Source: Bacillota bacterium (GTDB lineage Bacteria > Bacillota > Clostridia > Peptostreptococcales > Anaerovoracaceae). Taken from it: a stretch of 6,588 nt of DNA. The notes under the pieces are model-generated. The model did no database searches. It was not told the DNA's origin and saw only the letters and a program-made list of their open reading frames with translations. Each line of letters starts with the position of its first letter. Within the stretch, counting starts at the first letter, position 1. This document shows, in pieces, positions 1 through 5,879 of this stretch. Position numbers and translations under genes: made by a program. The stretch lies in assembly GCA_017523605.1 (NCBI GenBank), contig JAFWVZ010000032.1, forward strand, positions 1 through 6,588, written 5' to 3'.

Positions 1-629
1 CCTTCGACATCAACGTCACCTTCCCCGAGGACTACCAGAATGCGGATCTTGCAGGCAAAGCGGCTGTATTCACCATCAAGATCAACTACATAGTCGAGTA
101 TGAGCTTCCCGAGTGGAACGATGAATTCGTTGCCAGCAAGCTGTCCTCCAACTACGGATGGCAGACCGCGGCAGAAGCGGAAGACAGCATCAAGGCCGTG
201 ATCGCCGAGGACTTCGTTCTGGCCAACGCCAAGTTCGTTAAGGACGTTCCGCAGGAAATGATCGATTACCTTACGGATCTGAGGCTCAACTATTATCAGG
301 GCTACGCCGCCGGATCCAACATAGAGCTCAACTCCTTCCTGGCTTACTACGTAGGAGTGGAATCCGTGGAAGCTTTCCGCGAAAAATATAAGCCGGAGGC
401 TCTCGAAGGCGCTAAGTTCAACCTCATCTACCAGGCCATGGCAGAGGCTGCAGGCTACACCGTAAGCGAAGACGAAGTAAAGCAGTACTTCATGGATCTT
501 AACGACACGGACGACTATACCGAATACGAAAAAGCATTCGGACTTCCGTACATAAAGGCGGTCATAATGTACGAAAAGATGAGCAACAAACTTGTGGAGA
601 CCGCAGTCAACAACGGCAACACTAAATAG
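1..629 (+). CDS. Trigger-factor-like foldase, C-terminal part (5' end outside window)
   Basis: The open frame runs from the window edge (first full codon at 3) to TAG at 627-629, giving 208 visible residues. It begins with FDINVTFPEDY followed by a stretch reading ADLAGKAAVFTIKI, the hallmark end of the FKBP-like peptidyl-prolyl isomerase domain of trigger factor. The ELPEWNDEF linker and a long helical region of the trigger factor C-terminal chaperone type follow. Family members are about 430 residues, so roughly half is missing. Ribosome-bound trigger factor is cytoplasmic, but many Clostridia also carry an exported lipoprotein paralogue. The tail here (a YEKAFGLPYIKAVIMYEKM segment ending NNGNTK) resembles that paralogue more than canonical Tig, though this is from memory and the N-terminus that would show a lipobox is not in view. 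The family call is firm; cytoplasmic versus exported is open. It lies 26 nt before the DUF1292 gene on the same strand. Confidence 0.85.
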   Translation, partial: FDINVTFPEDYQNADLAGKAAVFTIKINYIVEYELPEWNDEFVASKLSSNYGWQTAAEAEDSIKAVIAEDFVLANAKFVKDVPQEMIDYLTDLRLNYYQGYAAGSNIELNSFLAYYVGVESVEAFREKYKPEALEGAKFNLIYQAMAEAAGYTVSEDEVKQYFMDLNDTDDYTEYEKAFGLPYIKAVIMYEKMSNKLVETAVNNGNTK

Positions 630-655
630 TTAAACTATATTTAAGGAGATTTAAA

Positions 656-934
656 ATGGCAGACGTAAAGAACGATCCCGCTATCGAGGAAGAAGCAGAA
701 TTCATAACTCTTGAGTTCGAAGACGGCACGGAAGTAGAAGCCGAGATAATGGGCATCTTCGATGTCGACGGCAAAGAGTACATAGCTCTCATTCCGGACG
801 ACGATTCCGACGACGTATACCTCTACGGATACAACGAAGTCAACGACGACGAGTTCGAGCTTATCGACATCGAGGACGACGCCGAATTCGACAAGGTCGT
901 AAAGGTGTTCGAAGAGCTCACCGACGAAGAGTAA
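656..934 (+). CDS. DUF1292 family small acidic protein
   Basis: This 92-residue protein starts at ATG 656, with AAGGAG at 643-648 giving a 7-nt spacer, and ends at TAA 932-934. The core around residues 17-62 (FITLEFEDGTEVEAEIMGIF, then a YIALIP strand and a DDVYLYGY strand) matches the DUF1292 pattern, the family of Bacillus subtilis YrzB. By my count 36 of 92 residues are Asp or Glu and only four are Lys or Arg, so it is strongly acidic. There is no signal peptide or membrane segment, so it should be cytoplasmic. The function of the family is not established. In many Firmicutes a DUF1292 gene sits with the RuvX-like and IreB-like genes; that context is absent here, and it instead lies between a foldase gene and a flavoprotein gene. 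A separate reading frame exists on the opposite strand but has no ribosome binding site or family match. Confidence 0.87.
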   Translation: MADVKNDPAIEEEAEFITLEFEDGTEVEAEIMGIFDVDGKEYIALIPDDDSDDVYLYGYNEVNDDEFELIDIEDDAEFDKVVKVFEELTDEE

Positions 935-996
935 TACCGGCAGCGCCCCGGCATGGAACACCGCGCGGCGGAAGCCGTACGGGAAGGAGCAATAAT

Positions 997-2394
997 ATGA
1001 AACACTACGATATAATCATCGTAGGTGCAGGAGCCGCGGGAGTCTTCATGGCTTACGAGCTTACGAAGCTTGGCTGCGGCGCCGATGTTCTTGTTATCGA
1101 AAAAGGAGCGCCCCTTGCGGAGCGTGCCTGTCCCATAGCCAAAGGTCTTACAGAAAAATGCATACGCTGCAATCCGTGCCACATAATGAACGGATACGGC
1201 GGAGCAGGTTCGCTGTCCGACGGAAAGTACAATATCACCACCAGCTTCGGTGGTGATTTGCACGTTTACGTAGGGGAAGACAAGGCCATGGAGCTGATGG
1301 AGTACGTAGACAGCGTGCTCTGCAGCATGGGAGGATCCGAAGCGGCCCTCTACTCCACCGAGAACAAGGAGCTTAAGACGCTTGCCTTAAGGCACGGCCT
1401 GCACCTTCTGGACGCTAAAGTAAGGCATCTGGGCACCGACAGGAACGTAAAGATCCTGGGGAACATCTTCGAGTACGTAAAAAAGGGAGCGGAGTTCCGC
1501 TTCCGCACGTCGCTGGAATCCGTGGAAAAGACCGAAAACGGATTTACCGTAAGGACTTCCGGAGGAGAGGAATTCTCCTGCACGGATCTGGTACTGGCGA
1601 TGGGCCGCAGCGGTTCCAAGATGGGCCAGGAGATCTGCGCCAAGCTAAGCATTCCCACAAAGAGCAACCGCGTGGACCTGGGTCTTAGAGTGGAGCTTCC
1701 GGCGGAGATATTCAAGCACATCACGGACGAAGTCTACGAGAGCAAGCTAGTCTACATTACGGAAAAGTACGGGGACCGCGTGCGCACCTTCTGCATGAAC
1801 CCCTACGGCGAAGTAGTATCCGAGAACACCAACGGCATAGTTACCGTAAACGGCCACAGCTACGCGGATCCGTCGCTGCGCACGGAGAACACAAACTTCG
1901 CGCTGCTGGTGGCAAGCCGCTTTACCGAGCCCTTCCACAACAGCAACGAGTACGGCGAGTCCATAGCCAGGCTCTCCAACATGCTGGGCGGCGGAGTTCT
2001 GGTGCAGCGTTTCGGAGACCTCATTAAAGGCCACCGTTCCAACGCCAGCCGCATGGCAAAGAGCTTCACAAGACCTACGCTTAAGGCCACCCCGGGCGAC
2101 CTTGCCCTGGTAATGCCCAAGCGCCAGCTGGACGACATCATAGAGATGATCTACGCTCTGGACAAGATAGCTCCGGGCACCGCCAACGACGACACCCTGC
2201 TCTACGGCGTGGAGGTAAAGTTCTACAATTCCACCGTGGAAGTGGATGGCAACCTGGAGACCTCGGTAAAGGGACTCTACATGCTGGGCGACGGCTCCGG
2301 CGTTACCCACAGCCTGTCGCAGGCTTCCGCAAGCGGCGTACACGTGGCAAGAAGGTTGGCGGAGAAGTACAAGGCGAAGGAAAGAAACCAATAA
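997..2394 (+). CDS. FAD-dependent dehydrogenase, COG2509 type
   Basis: This 465-residue cytoplasmic flavoprotein starts at ATG 997, with AAGGAG at 984-989 and a 7-nt spacer. Residues 6-15 hold the Rossmann dinucleotide-binding motif GAGAAG, and VLVIEKG at 31-37 ends the second strand with the acidic residue that holds the FAD ribose. A cysteine cluster follows at C45, C55, C58 and C61, then the family-typical GYGGAGSLSDGKYN segment (67-79). LVLAMGRSG (198-206) is the second nucleotide-contact strand. GLYMLGDGSG (427-436) followed by SQASASG closes the FAD site. This layout fits the uncharacterised FAD-dependent dehydrogenases of COG2509, for which I know no proven substrate. The cysteines could bind iron-sulfur or zinc, or act in redox chemistry; this is inference. 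The gene is 62 nt after the DUF1292 gene and is followed by a terminator, so it is probably the last gene of its transcript. Confidence 0.88.
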   Translation: MKHYDIIIVGAGAAGVFMAYELTKLGCGADVLVIEKGAPLAERACPIAKGLTEKCIRCNPCHIMNGYGGAGSLSDGKYNITTSFGGDLHVYVGEDKAMELMEYVDSVLCSMGGSEAALYSTENKELKTLALRHGLHLLDAKVRHLGTDRNVKILGNIFEYVKKGAEFRFRTSLESVEKTENGFTVRTSGGEEFSCTDLVLAMGRSGSKMGQEICAKLSIPTKSNRVDLGLRVELPAEIFKHITDEVYESKLVYITEKYGDRVRTFCMNPYGEVVSENTNGIVTVNGHSYADPSLRTENTNFALLVASRFTEPFHNSNEYGESIARLSNMLGGGVLVQRFGDLIKGHRSNASRMAKSFTRPTLKATPGDLALVMPKRQLDDIIEMIYALDKIAPGTANDDTLLYGVEVKFYNSTVEVDGNLETSVKGLYMLGDGSGVTHSLSQASASGVHVARRLAEKYKAKERNQ

Positions 2395-2403
2395 GGAAAA
2401 ACG

Positions 2404-2430
2404 AAAGACGCCCTGCCCGGGCGTCTTTTT
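2404..2430 (+). terminator. Rho-independent terminator after the flavoprotein gene, probably bidirectional
   Basis: A perfect 10-bp stem, AAAGACGCCC (2404-2413) with GGGCGTCTTT (2419-2428), encloses a 5-nt loop and runs into five T residues (2426-2430). It starts 9 nt after the flavoprotein stop codon. Read on the - strand, the same hairpin is followed by TTTCGTTTTT, and it lies 20 nt past the stop of the convergent operon, so it can plausibly stop transcription from both sides. Confidence 0.9.
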
Positions 2431-2450
2431 GACTCGTTTTTCTGTGTCGG

Positions 2451-3434
2451 CTACCAGACGGCTTTGGTATAGATCTCGTAATACTTGTAATACGGGAACG
2501 GCCAGCGGGTATTCTTCGAAATGCCGTCACTGCTGACTACAGTCTGCACAACTCCGTCCAGACTGCATCTTATCAGACCCATGAACTCCAGACCGGACGG
2601 TCCGAACACCCATACCGCCTGCGAACAGGGCATGTAGTCGATACCGATCACCTCACCGGCATCGTTCCTTATGGCATGCTCATTATCCCTCTGAACGACC
2701 GCGAACTTGTCTCCGTTGGAAGAAGCGGCTATGAAACCGGTCCCGCGGGCAACGAAAAAGTTCTCCCCTTTGAAAGTGAACTGCCTGTCCGGGATGTTTA
2801 TCATTTCTCCGTCTGCGGTAACACAGCAGACAAAATCTTTGGCGACCAACCAGCCGTAAACAGGATCGCGCGCAGAATCCTGTACTAATGCCACGGCCAC
2901 TGACTCCCGGCCCGCGAAAAGCTTGGGGTACTCGGAGCCGGAGGCATCGCGTTCGCATAACGTAACGCTGTGAAGCACGGTACCGGTGGCCGCATCCGTA
3001 ACATCCAGACAGTAATACCCGTCCTTCGGGTACGCCTTGTACACATACTTGCCGTTCAGGTCCGCCATCTGTGGGCTCTGCCTTGCGACTATATCTTTAT
3101 CGACCATCTCGTCCGGCCACGGCTTCATAAGACCAAGATCGTCGTAGACCGCGTCCCGCTCGGAGCTCATGGAAGTGATCTCCACTGACCCGCCCGAGAT
3201 CTTCATATCGACCTTCCAGGTATAGTATTTGCTGCCATTGTTATACTGTTCGTCCTGCAGCATGAAGACGCAGTCTTTTATCTCCAGCCCCTCCGCCGCA
3301 GACGGATCTCCGTAGAACGTTTCCAGCCGGAACTCCGGCCTTTCCGCGGAAGCGCTTATCTTTCCCTCCGCATAGACCGCGAACGCGCCGAAGACGACGA
3401 TCAGGACCAGTATCACTATCAGTATCTTTTTCAT
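2451..3434 (-). CDS. Secreted or membrane-anchored protein of unknown function, last gene of the ABC operon
   Basis: I do not recognise a family for this 327-residue protein. It starts at ATG 3432-3434 behind GGAGG at 3443-3447 (8-nt spacer) and ends at TAG 2451-2453. Residues 2-3 are lysines, 4-20 are a hydrophobic helix, and V-Y-A (20-22) before Glu could be a signal peptidase I site, so the remainder should lie outside the membrane whether cleaved or anchored. There is no lipobox cysteine. The mature part looks beta-rich, with many short strands broken by Asp-Gly and Asn-Gly turns and an aromatic C-terminus (WPFPYYKYYEIY, 311-322). Seven cysteines occur outside the signal region (55, 142, 160, 203, 204, 270, 290). 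Its place directly after the ABC membrane subunit, with an overlapping ribosome binding site, suggests it works with the transporter as a sensor, substrate-binding or accessory partner; that role is inferred from context only. Confidence 0.82.
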   Translation of the reverse strand: MKKILIVILVLIVVFGAFAVYAEGKISASAERPEFRLETFYGDPSAAEGLEIKDCVFMLQDEQYNNGSKYYTWKVDMKISGGSVEITSMSSERDAVYDDLGLMKPWPDEMVDKDIVARQSPQMADLNGKYVYKAYPKDGYYCLDVTDAATGTVLHSVTLCERDASGSEYPKLFAGRESVAVALVQDSARDPVYGWLVAKDFVCCVTADGEMINIPDRQFTFKGENFFVARGTGFIAASSNGDKFAVVQRDNEHAIRNDAGEVIGIDYMPCSQAVWVFGPSGLEFMGLIRCSLDGVVQTVVSSDGISKNTRWPFPYYKYYEIYTKAVW

Positions 3435-3442
3435 TTGCCCGA

Positions 3443-3450
3443 CCTCCTCA
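3443..3450 (-). promoter_or_regulatory. Ribosome binding site fused to the preceding stop codon
   Basis: On the - strand the sequence reads TGAGGAGG: the TGA stop of the 247-residue membrane protein runs straight into GGAGG, 8 nt before the ATG of the secreted protein. A ribosome finishing the first gene would sit on this site, so the two are likely coupled in translation. Confidence 0.75.
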
Positions 3451-4191
3451 GTCCCACGGATCGTCTTCCGTGTTCGTTTCGCGCCTGCTGACGGAATAAG
3501 TAATGCTCAGCGATAATGCAGCTATTAGAACGACTACGACCATGGGCGCCACCGGAAAACCGTTTGCCCAGTAATAAGTGCCCGAGGTCCCCCAGGAATA
3601 CGCTGTCGCCTCAGCAAGCATCACCGGTACCGTCGGCGTCTTGCCTCGTCTGAGCATCACGTTCATGTGCGCCACCGAGATCGCAGAGAATACTATGCAC
3701 AGAGCGCTGACGACTCTCGGCATGACGTTCCACAGCGGAATAAGCCGTCTCAGAAATAAGTTCCACCTTACATCCACGAATATGCCCTGCGGACCTTCCG
3801 TGAAGTATCTGCCGTTCTCGAAGAGCTTCGCCATTATCAGGACCAGCGCCACTTGGGTCAGCAGTAACAGCAGGAAGCAGAACGCGTAGTAAACGGTCTG
3901 GATAACCGTCGCAGCTCGCTCGGAGACAGTAAGGCGCTGCAGTGTGTAGCGGTACTGGATCTTTCTGCCGGGCAGCCACGCAAGAGCCCAGAACATTACG
4001 AAATAGGCAACGCCGAAGACCCACGGAACAAAGGAATACCTGACCGCATACTCAAAAGTGTAGACCTGCTTCGAGAGCCCGAATATCCAGAACAGGATCA
4101 GTTCCAGCGCGGCCATTCCGCCAAGCACAGCGAACATCCTCTTTCCGGAAAGGCCCGCGAAGACCTCCATTGTTGAAAAGATCTTTTTCAT
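3448..4191 (-). CDS. ABC transporter membrane subunit, larger of two (247 aa)
   Basis: I chose the start MKKIFSTMEV at 4191 because GGAGG lies at 4201-4205, 9 nt upstream. A longer frame opening at 4218 has no ribosome binding site and would overlap the ATPase gene by 26 nt. About five or six membrane helices are visible, near residues 20-38, 52-73, 97-122, 155-177 and 214-233, with a charged cytoplasmic tail ending DDPWD. After the second helix comes IQYRYTLQRLTVSER (78-92), whose Y-T-L-Q-R-L core matches a motif at the same place in the smaller membrane subunit. The gene starts 1 nt after the ATPase stop, which together with the helices argues that it is a permease-like partner of that ATPase. 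No specific substrate can be read from the sequence. Similarity to named ABC-2 families is weak by eye. Confidence 0.78.
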   Translation of the reverse strand: MKKIFSTMEVFAGLSGKRMFAVLGGMAALELILFWIFGLSKQVYTFEYAVRYSFVPWVFGVAYFVMFWALAWLPGRKIQYRYTLQRLTVSERAATVIQTVYYAFCFLLLLLTQVALVLIMAKLFENGRYFTEGPQGIFVDVRWNLFLRRLIPLWNVMPRVVSALCIVFSAISVAHMNVMLRRGKTPTVPVMLAEATAYSWGTSGTYYWANGFPVAPMVVVVLIAALSLSITYSVSRRETNTEDDPWD

Positions 4192-4205
4192 GTCACTTGC
4201 CCTCC
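4192..4205 (-). promoter_or_regulatory. Ribosome binding site deciding the start of the larger membrane subunit
   Basis: GGAGGG (4200-4205 on the - strand) lies within the last codons of the ATPase gene, followed by CAAG, the ATPase stop TGA, one C, and the ATG at 4189-4191. This sets the start at MKKIF rather than the upstream methionine at 4218, which has no such site. Confidence 0.8.
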
Positions 4206-4966
4206 GGGCCTGCCCCATTTTCGGAAGCCGGTCTTTCGGCGTCCGGGCTCAGCTGCTCCAGCGCCTGGAACACCCTGTCCGCCTTGTAGCTGAAGGCGTT
4301 CTTTATGTAATCGACCAGGCCGATGCCCTCTTCGTCCAGCTCCGCGGTCTGCTTGTCGCCTATTATCTTTCCCTTGTCCAGGAGCACCGCGCGGCTCACA
4401 AGACCGGACACTTCCTCTATCAGGTGCGTGGACAGCAGCAGGGTCTCGTCCGGACCAAGCATGCCCAGAAGCACCTTGTAGAAATCCTCGCGGTTGAAGA
4501 TGTCGTTGCCCGCGAACGGCTCATCCAGGAAGATGTAGTCCGCGCCCTGGCAGAGCGCCATTATGACCTCGAACTGGTTCTGCTGGCCGGTGGAGAAATG
4601 CCTTATCTTCTTGTTCATCGGAAGCTCGAAGAAATCCATCAGAACGTTGAAGCGCCTTTCGTCGAAGGTCCGGAAATGGTCCCTGTAGAACTCCGCGTGC
4701 TCCTTGGCGTTGATGCCCGGAAAGAATGTGTGCTCGCAGGTGCCGAATGACAGCCGCGCAATGTTCTTCCGGGTTATCGGCTCGCCGTCCAGCGTTATGC
4801 TTCCTTTGTAGTTAAGAAAGCCGAATATGCATTTTATGAGCGTGGTCTTGCCGGCGCCGTTCGGGCCGAACAACCCTATTATCTCGCCGGGGCGGATGTC
4901 CAGGGACATTCCGCCCAGAGCGATGGTGCTGCCGTACAGCTTCGTAAGGTCTTTTATCTGTATCAT
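4193..4966 (-). CDS. ABC transporter ATP-binding protein
   Basis: This 257-residue cytoplasmic ATPase powers the two neighbouring membrane subunits. Visible motifs in order are an aromatic A-loop (Y11), Walker A GPNGAGKTT (34-42), the signature FSTGQ (124-128, in place of LSGGQ), Walker B YIFLDEP (144-150, with D148 and catalytic E149), a D-loop-like GND (153-155) and the H-loop STHLIEE (H181). The Q-loop glutamine appears to be replaced: aligning FGTCEHTFFPG with the usual VPQEP-LFP pattern puts Cys77 where Gln is expected. It starts at ATG 4964-4966 behind GGAGGG (4974-4979, 7-nt spacer), and that ATG overlaps the stop of the smaller membrane gene as ATGA. After residue 215 comes a short C-terminal extension without a known domain. 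Only one ATPase gene is present, so a homodimer is expected. The GntR neighbour points to the YtrB/BcrA-like exporter group rather than an importer. Confidence 0.93.
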   Translation of the reverse strand: MIQIKDLTKLYGSTIALGGMSLDIRPGEIIGLFGPNGAGKTTLIKCIFGFLNYKGSITLDGEPITRKNIARLSFGTCEHTFFPGINAKEHAEFYRDHFRTFDERRFNVLMDFFELPMNKKIRHFSTGQQNQFEVIMALCQGADYIFLDEPFAGNDIFNREDFYKVLLGMLGPDETLLLSTHLIEEVSGLVSRAVLLDKGKIIGDKQTAELDEEGIGLVDYIKNAFSYKADRVFQALEQLSPDAERPASENGAGPEGK

Positions 4967-5436
4967 ATCAATGCCCTCCAGAAGTTGAAATCGCTGTATC
5001 CCGCCGGGATGTTATATTGCTGGAAGATCCTTATGTATTCCGCCTTATATGCGGCGACGATAAGGTAGGTCAGCAGGAGTCCCGCGATCAGCCCTATGAG
5101 CGGGACCGTAAGGCACATCCTGTGCATCTCGAAGGCGCTCCCCGCGCGCTTCATAACGTACAAGCTCCTGCTCTGAGAACTGAAGCTCCGGTAGTTGGCG
5201 GCCGCAAGAGCAGCACAGGCCGCAGCGTATACCCAGAAGCCGAACAGCTTTCCTTCCAGCAGTTCGCTGTAAGGTCTTGCCGCATCGAGAGGAGTGGTCC
5301 AGATGGATTCTTTGACAGTGTTGCTCAGCACGATCAGAATGAAGATCAGCGCGATCAGAAACAGCAGTCCGATCATGACGCCGATGTCTATTCCCGGAGG
5401 ATTGAAGAAGAACTTTTTCAGCTTGATCTTTTTCAT
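4963..5436 (-). CDS. ABC transporter membrane subunit, smaller of two (157 aa)
   Basis: The start MKKIKLKKFF at 5436 is supported by AGGAGGT at 5445-5451 with an 8-nt spacer. The open frame extends further upstream to 5568, but that part is Arg/Trp/Cys-rich, lies over the regulator gene in another frame, and is not credible protein. Three membrane helices are visible near residues 17-38, 65-80 and 109-130, with the first two joined by an outside loop. Between helices 2 and 3 lies a basic segment, NYRSFSSQSRSLYVMKRAG (81-99), and then EMHR. Its Y-V-M-K-R core parallels Y-T-L-Q-R in the larger membrane subunit, so the two are probably distant paralogues. The short length is below that of ordinary six-helix ABC-2 permeases and nothing suggests a frameshift. 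It lies 4 nt after the regulator and overlaps the ATPase by 4 nt. The transport role is inferred from context. Confidence 0.76.
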   Translation of the reverse strand: MKKIKLKKFFFNPPGIDIGVMIGLLFLIALIFILIVLSNTVKESIWTTPLDAARPYSELLEGKLFGFWVYAAACAALAAANYRSFSSQSRSLYVMKRAGSAFEMHRMCLTVPLIGLIAGLLLTYLIVAAYKAEYIRIFQQYNIPAGYSDFNFWRALI

Positions 5437-5454
5437 ATTCTTACACCTCCTCCC
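5437..5454 (-). promoter_or_regulatory. Strong ribosome binding site inside the end of the regulator gene
   Basis: On the - strand GGGAGGAGGT (5445-5454) covers the last codons of the GntR gene (Glu-Glu-Val, EEV). The TAA stop at 5441-5443 follows, and the ATG of the smaller membrane subunit is at 5434-5436. The 8-nt spacing is near ideal and fixes the start of that gene. Confidence 0.8.
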
Positions 5455-5818
5455 AGTAAACGGCCAGCAGAGCCATCGCCTGCTCCAGTGACAGCCCGTT
5501 CTGCTTGAGCAGCGCCGCTGTGTTCCTTGCGTCGGCGGCCAGTATCTCTTCCTTGAGCTCCCTGACACGCTCAGGCGGCGCGGTCACAACGCTCGTGACG
5601 CCGTGAGACGAGGAGATCAGCCCCTCCTCCTCCAGCATGCTGAAGGCCCTCTGCACGGTGTTCGGGTTGATGCCCAGAAGCACGGACAGCGCCCTCCTGG
5701 AAGGCAGTTCGTCGCCGTCGGTTATTGCGCCGCAGGCGATCCCGCGCTTTACGAAGCTGAGGATCTGCAGGTACATGGGGGACGAATTGTCCGGTTTGAA
5801 ACTGTCGAACGAGATCAT
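5441..5818 (-). CDS. GntR-family transcriptional regulator, YtrA subfamily
   Basis: This 125-residue DNA-binding protein starts at ATG 5816-5818 behind AGGAGG (5823-5828), with a rather short 4-nt spacer. Residues 12-80 form the winged helix of the GntR family: a PMYLQI helix (14-19), GDELPSRRALSVLLGINPNT (35-54) carrying the conserved P-S-R and the recognition helix, then AFSMLEEEGLI and the wing. Only about 45 residues follow, predicted as two helices, so there is no FadR, HutC or MocR effector domain; this short C-terminus defines the YtrA subfamily, where it serves dimer formation. As first gene of the operon, with twin palindromes at its own promoter, it is most likely an autorepressor of the transporter genes. 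In Bacillus subtilis YtrA represses an ABC operon that responds to lipid II-targeting antibiotics; whether this one senses something similar is inference. Confidence 0.93.
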   Translation of the reverse strand: MISFDSFKPDNSSPMYLQILSFVKRGIACGAITDGDELPSRRALSVLLGINPNTVQRAFSMLEEEGLISSSHGVTSVVTAPPERVRELKEEILAADARNTAALLKQNGLSLEQAMALLAVYWEEV

Positions 5819-5828
5819 TGTTCCTCCT

Positions 5829-5850
5829 GTGTATTAGTTTCTTAATACAC
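5829..5850. promoter_or_regulatory. Operator 1, palindrome near the transcription start
   Basis: A perfect inverted repeat, GTGTATTA (5829-5836) and TAATACAC (5843-5850), has a 6-bp spacer. The same half-sites with the same spacer recur at 5858-5879. It lies just downstream of the expected start point and directly before the AGGAGG of the GntR gene. Tandem identical palindromes in front of a GntR gene are the expected binding sites for its product. Confidence 0.85.
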
Positions 5851-5857
5851 CTCTCAC

Positions 5858-5879
5858 GTGTATTATTGCATTAATACAC
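5858..5879. promoter_or_regulatory. Operator 2, palindrome over the -10 region
   Basis: This is a second exact copy of GTGTATTA-N6-TAATACAC (half-sites 5858-5865 and 5872-5879), with an unrelated spacer, so the half-sites themselves are what is conserved. Its centre is 29 bp from that of operator 1. It covers the -10 element and most of the spacer of the - strand promoter, so bound repressor would block RNA polymerase. Confidence 0.87.

Noticed and set aside
935..996. Possible separate promoter for the flavoprotein gene in the 62-nt gap
   Set aside because: GC-rich with no -35/-10 pair or terminator that I can see; co-transcription from upstream is simpler.
1747..2391. 214-codon open frame on the - strand opposite the flavoprotein gene
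   Set aside because: Val/His/Ala-rich shadow composition, no family match, and the opposite strand holds clear FAD-binding motifs over the same bases.
4192..4218. Longer N-terminus (MGQARRASD) for the larger membrane subunit, starting at 4218
   Set aside because: No ribosome binding site precedes it and it would overlap the ATPase gene; the ATG at 4191 has GGAGG at a good distance and starts MKKIF like the sister subunit.
4190..4750. 186-codon open frame on the + strand opposite the ATPase gene
   Set aside because: No ribosome binding site, no recognisable motif, and it is the mirror of a strongly supported ABC ATPase with biased codon use.
5437..5568. 44-residue N-terminal extension of the smaller membrane subunit
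   Set aside because: Its Arg/Trp/Cys-rich composition is that of an out-of-frame reading over the regulator gene, and a strong AGGAGGT fits the start at 5436.
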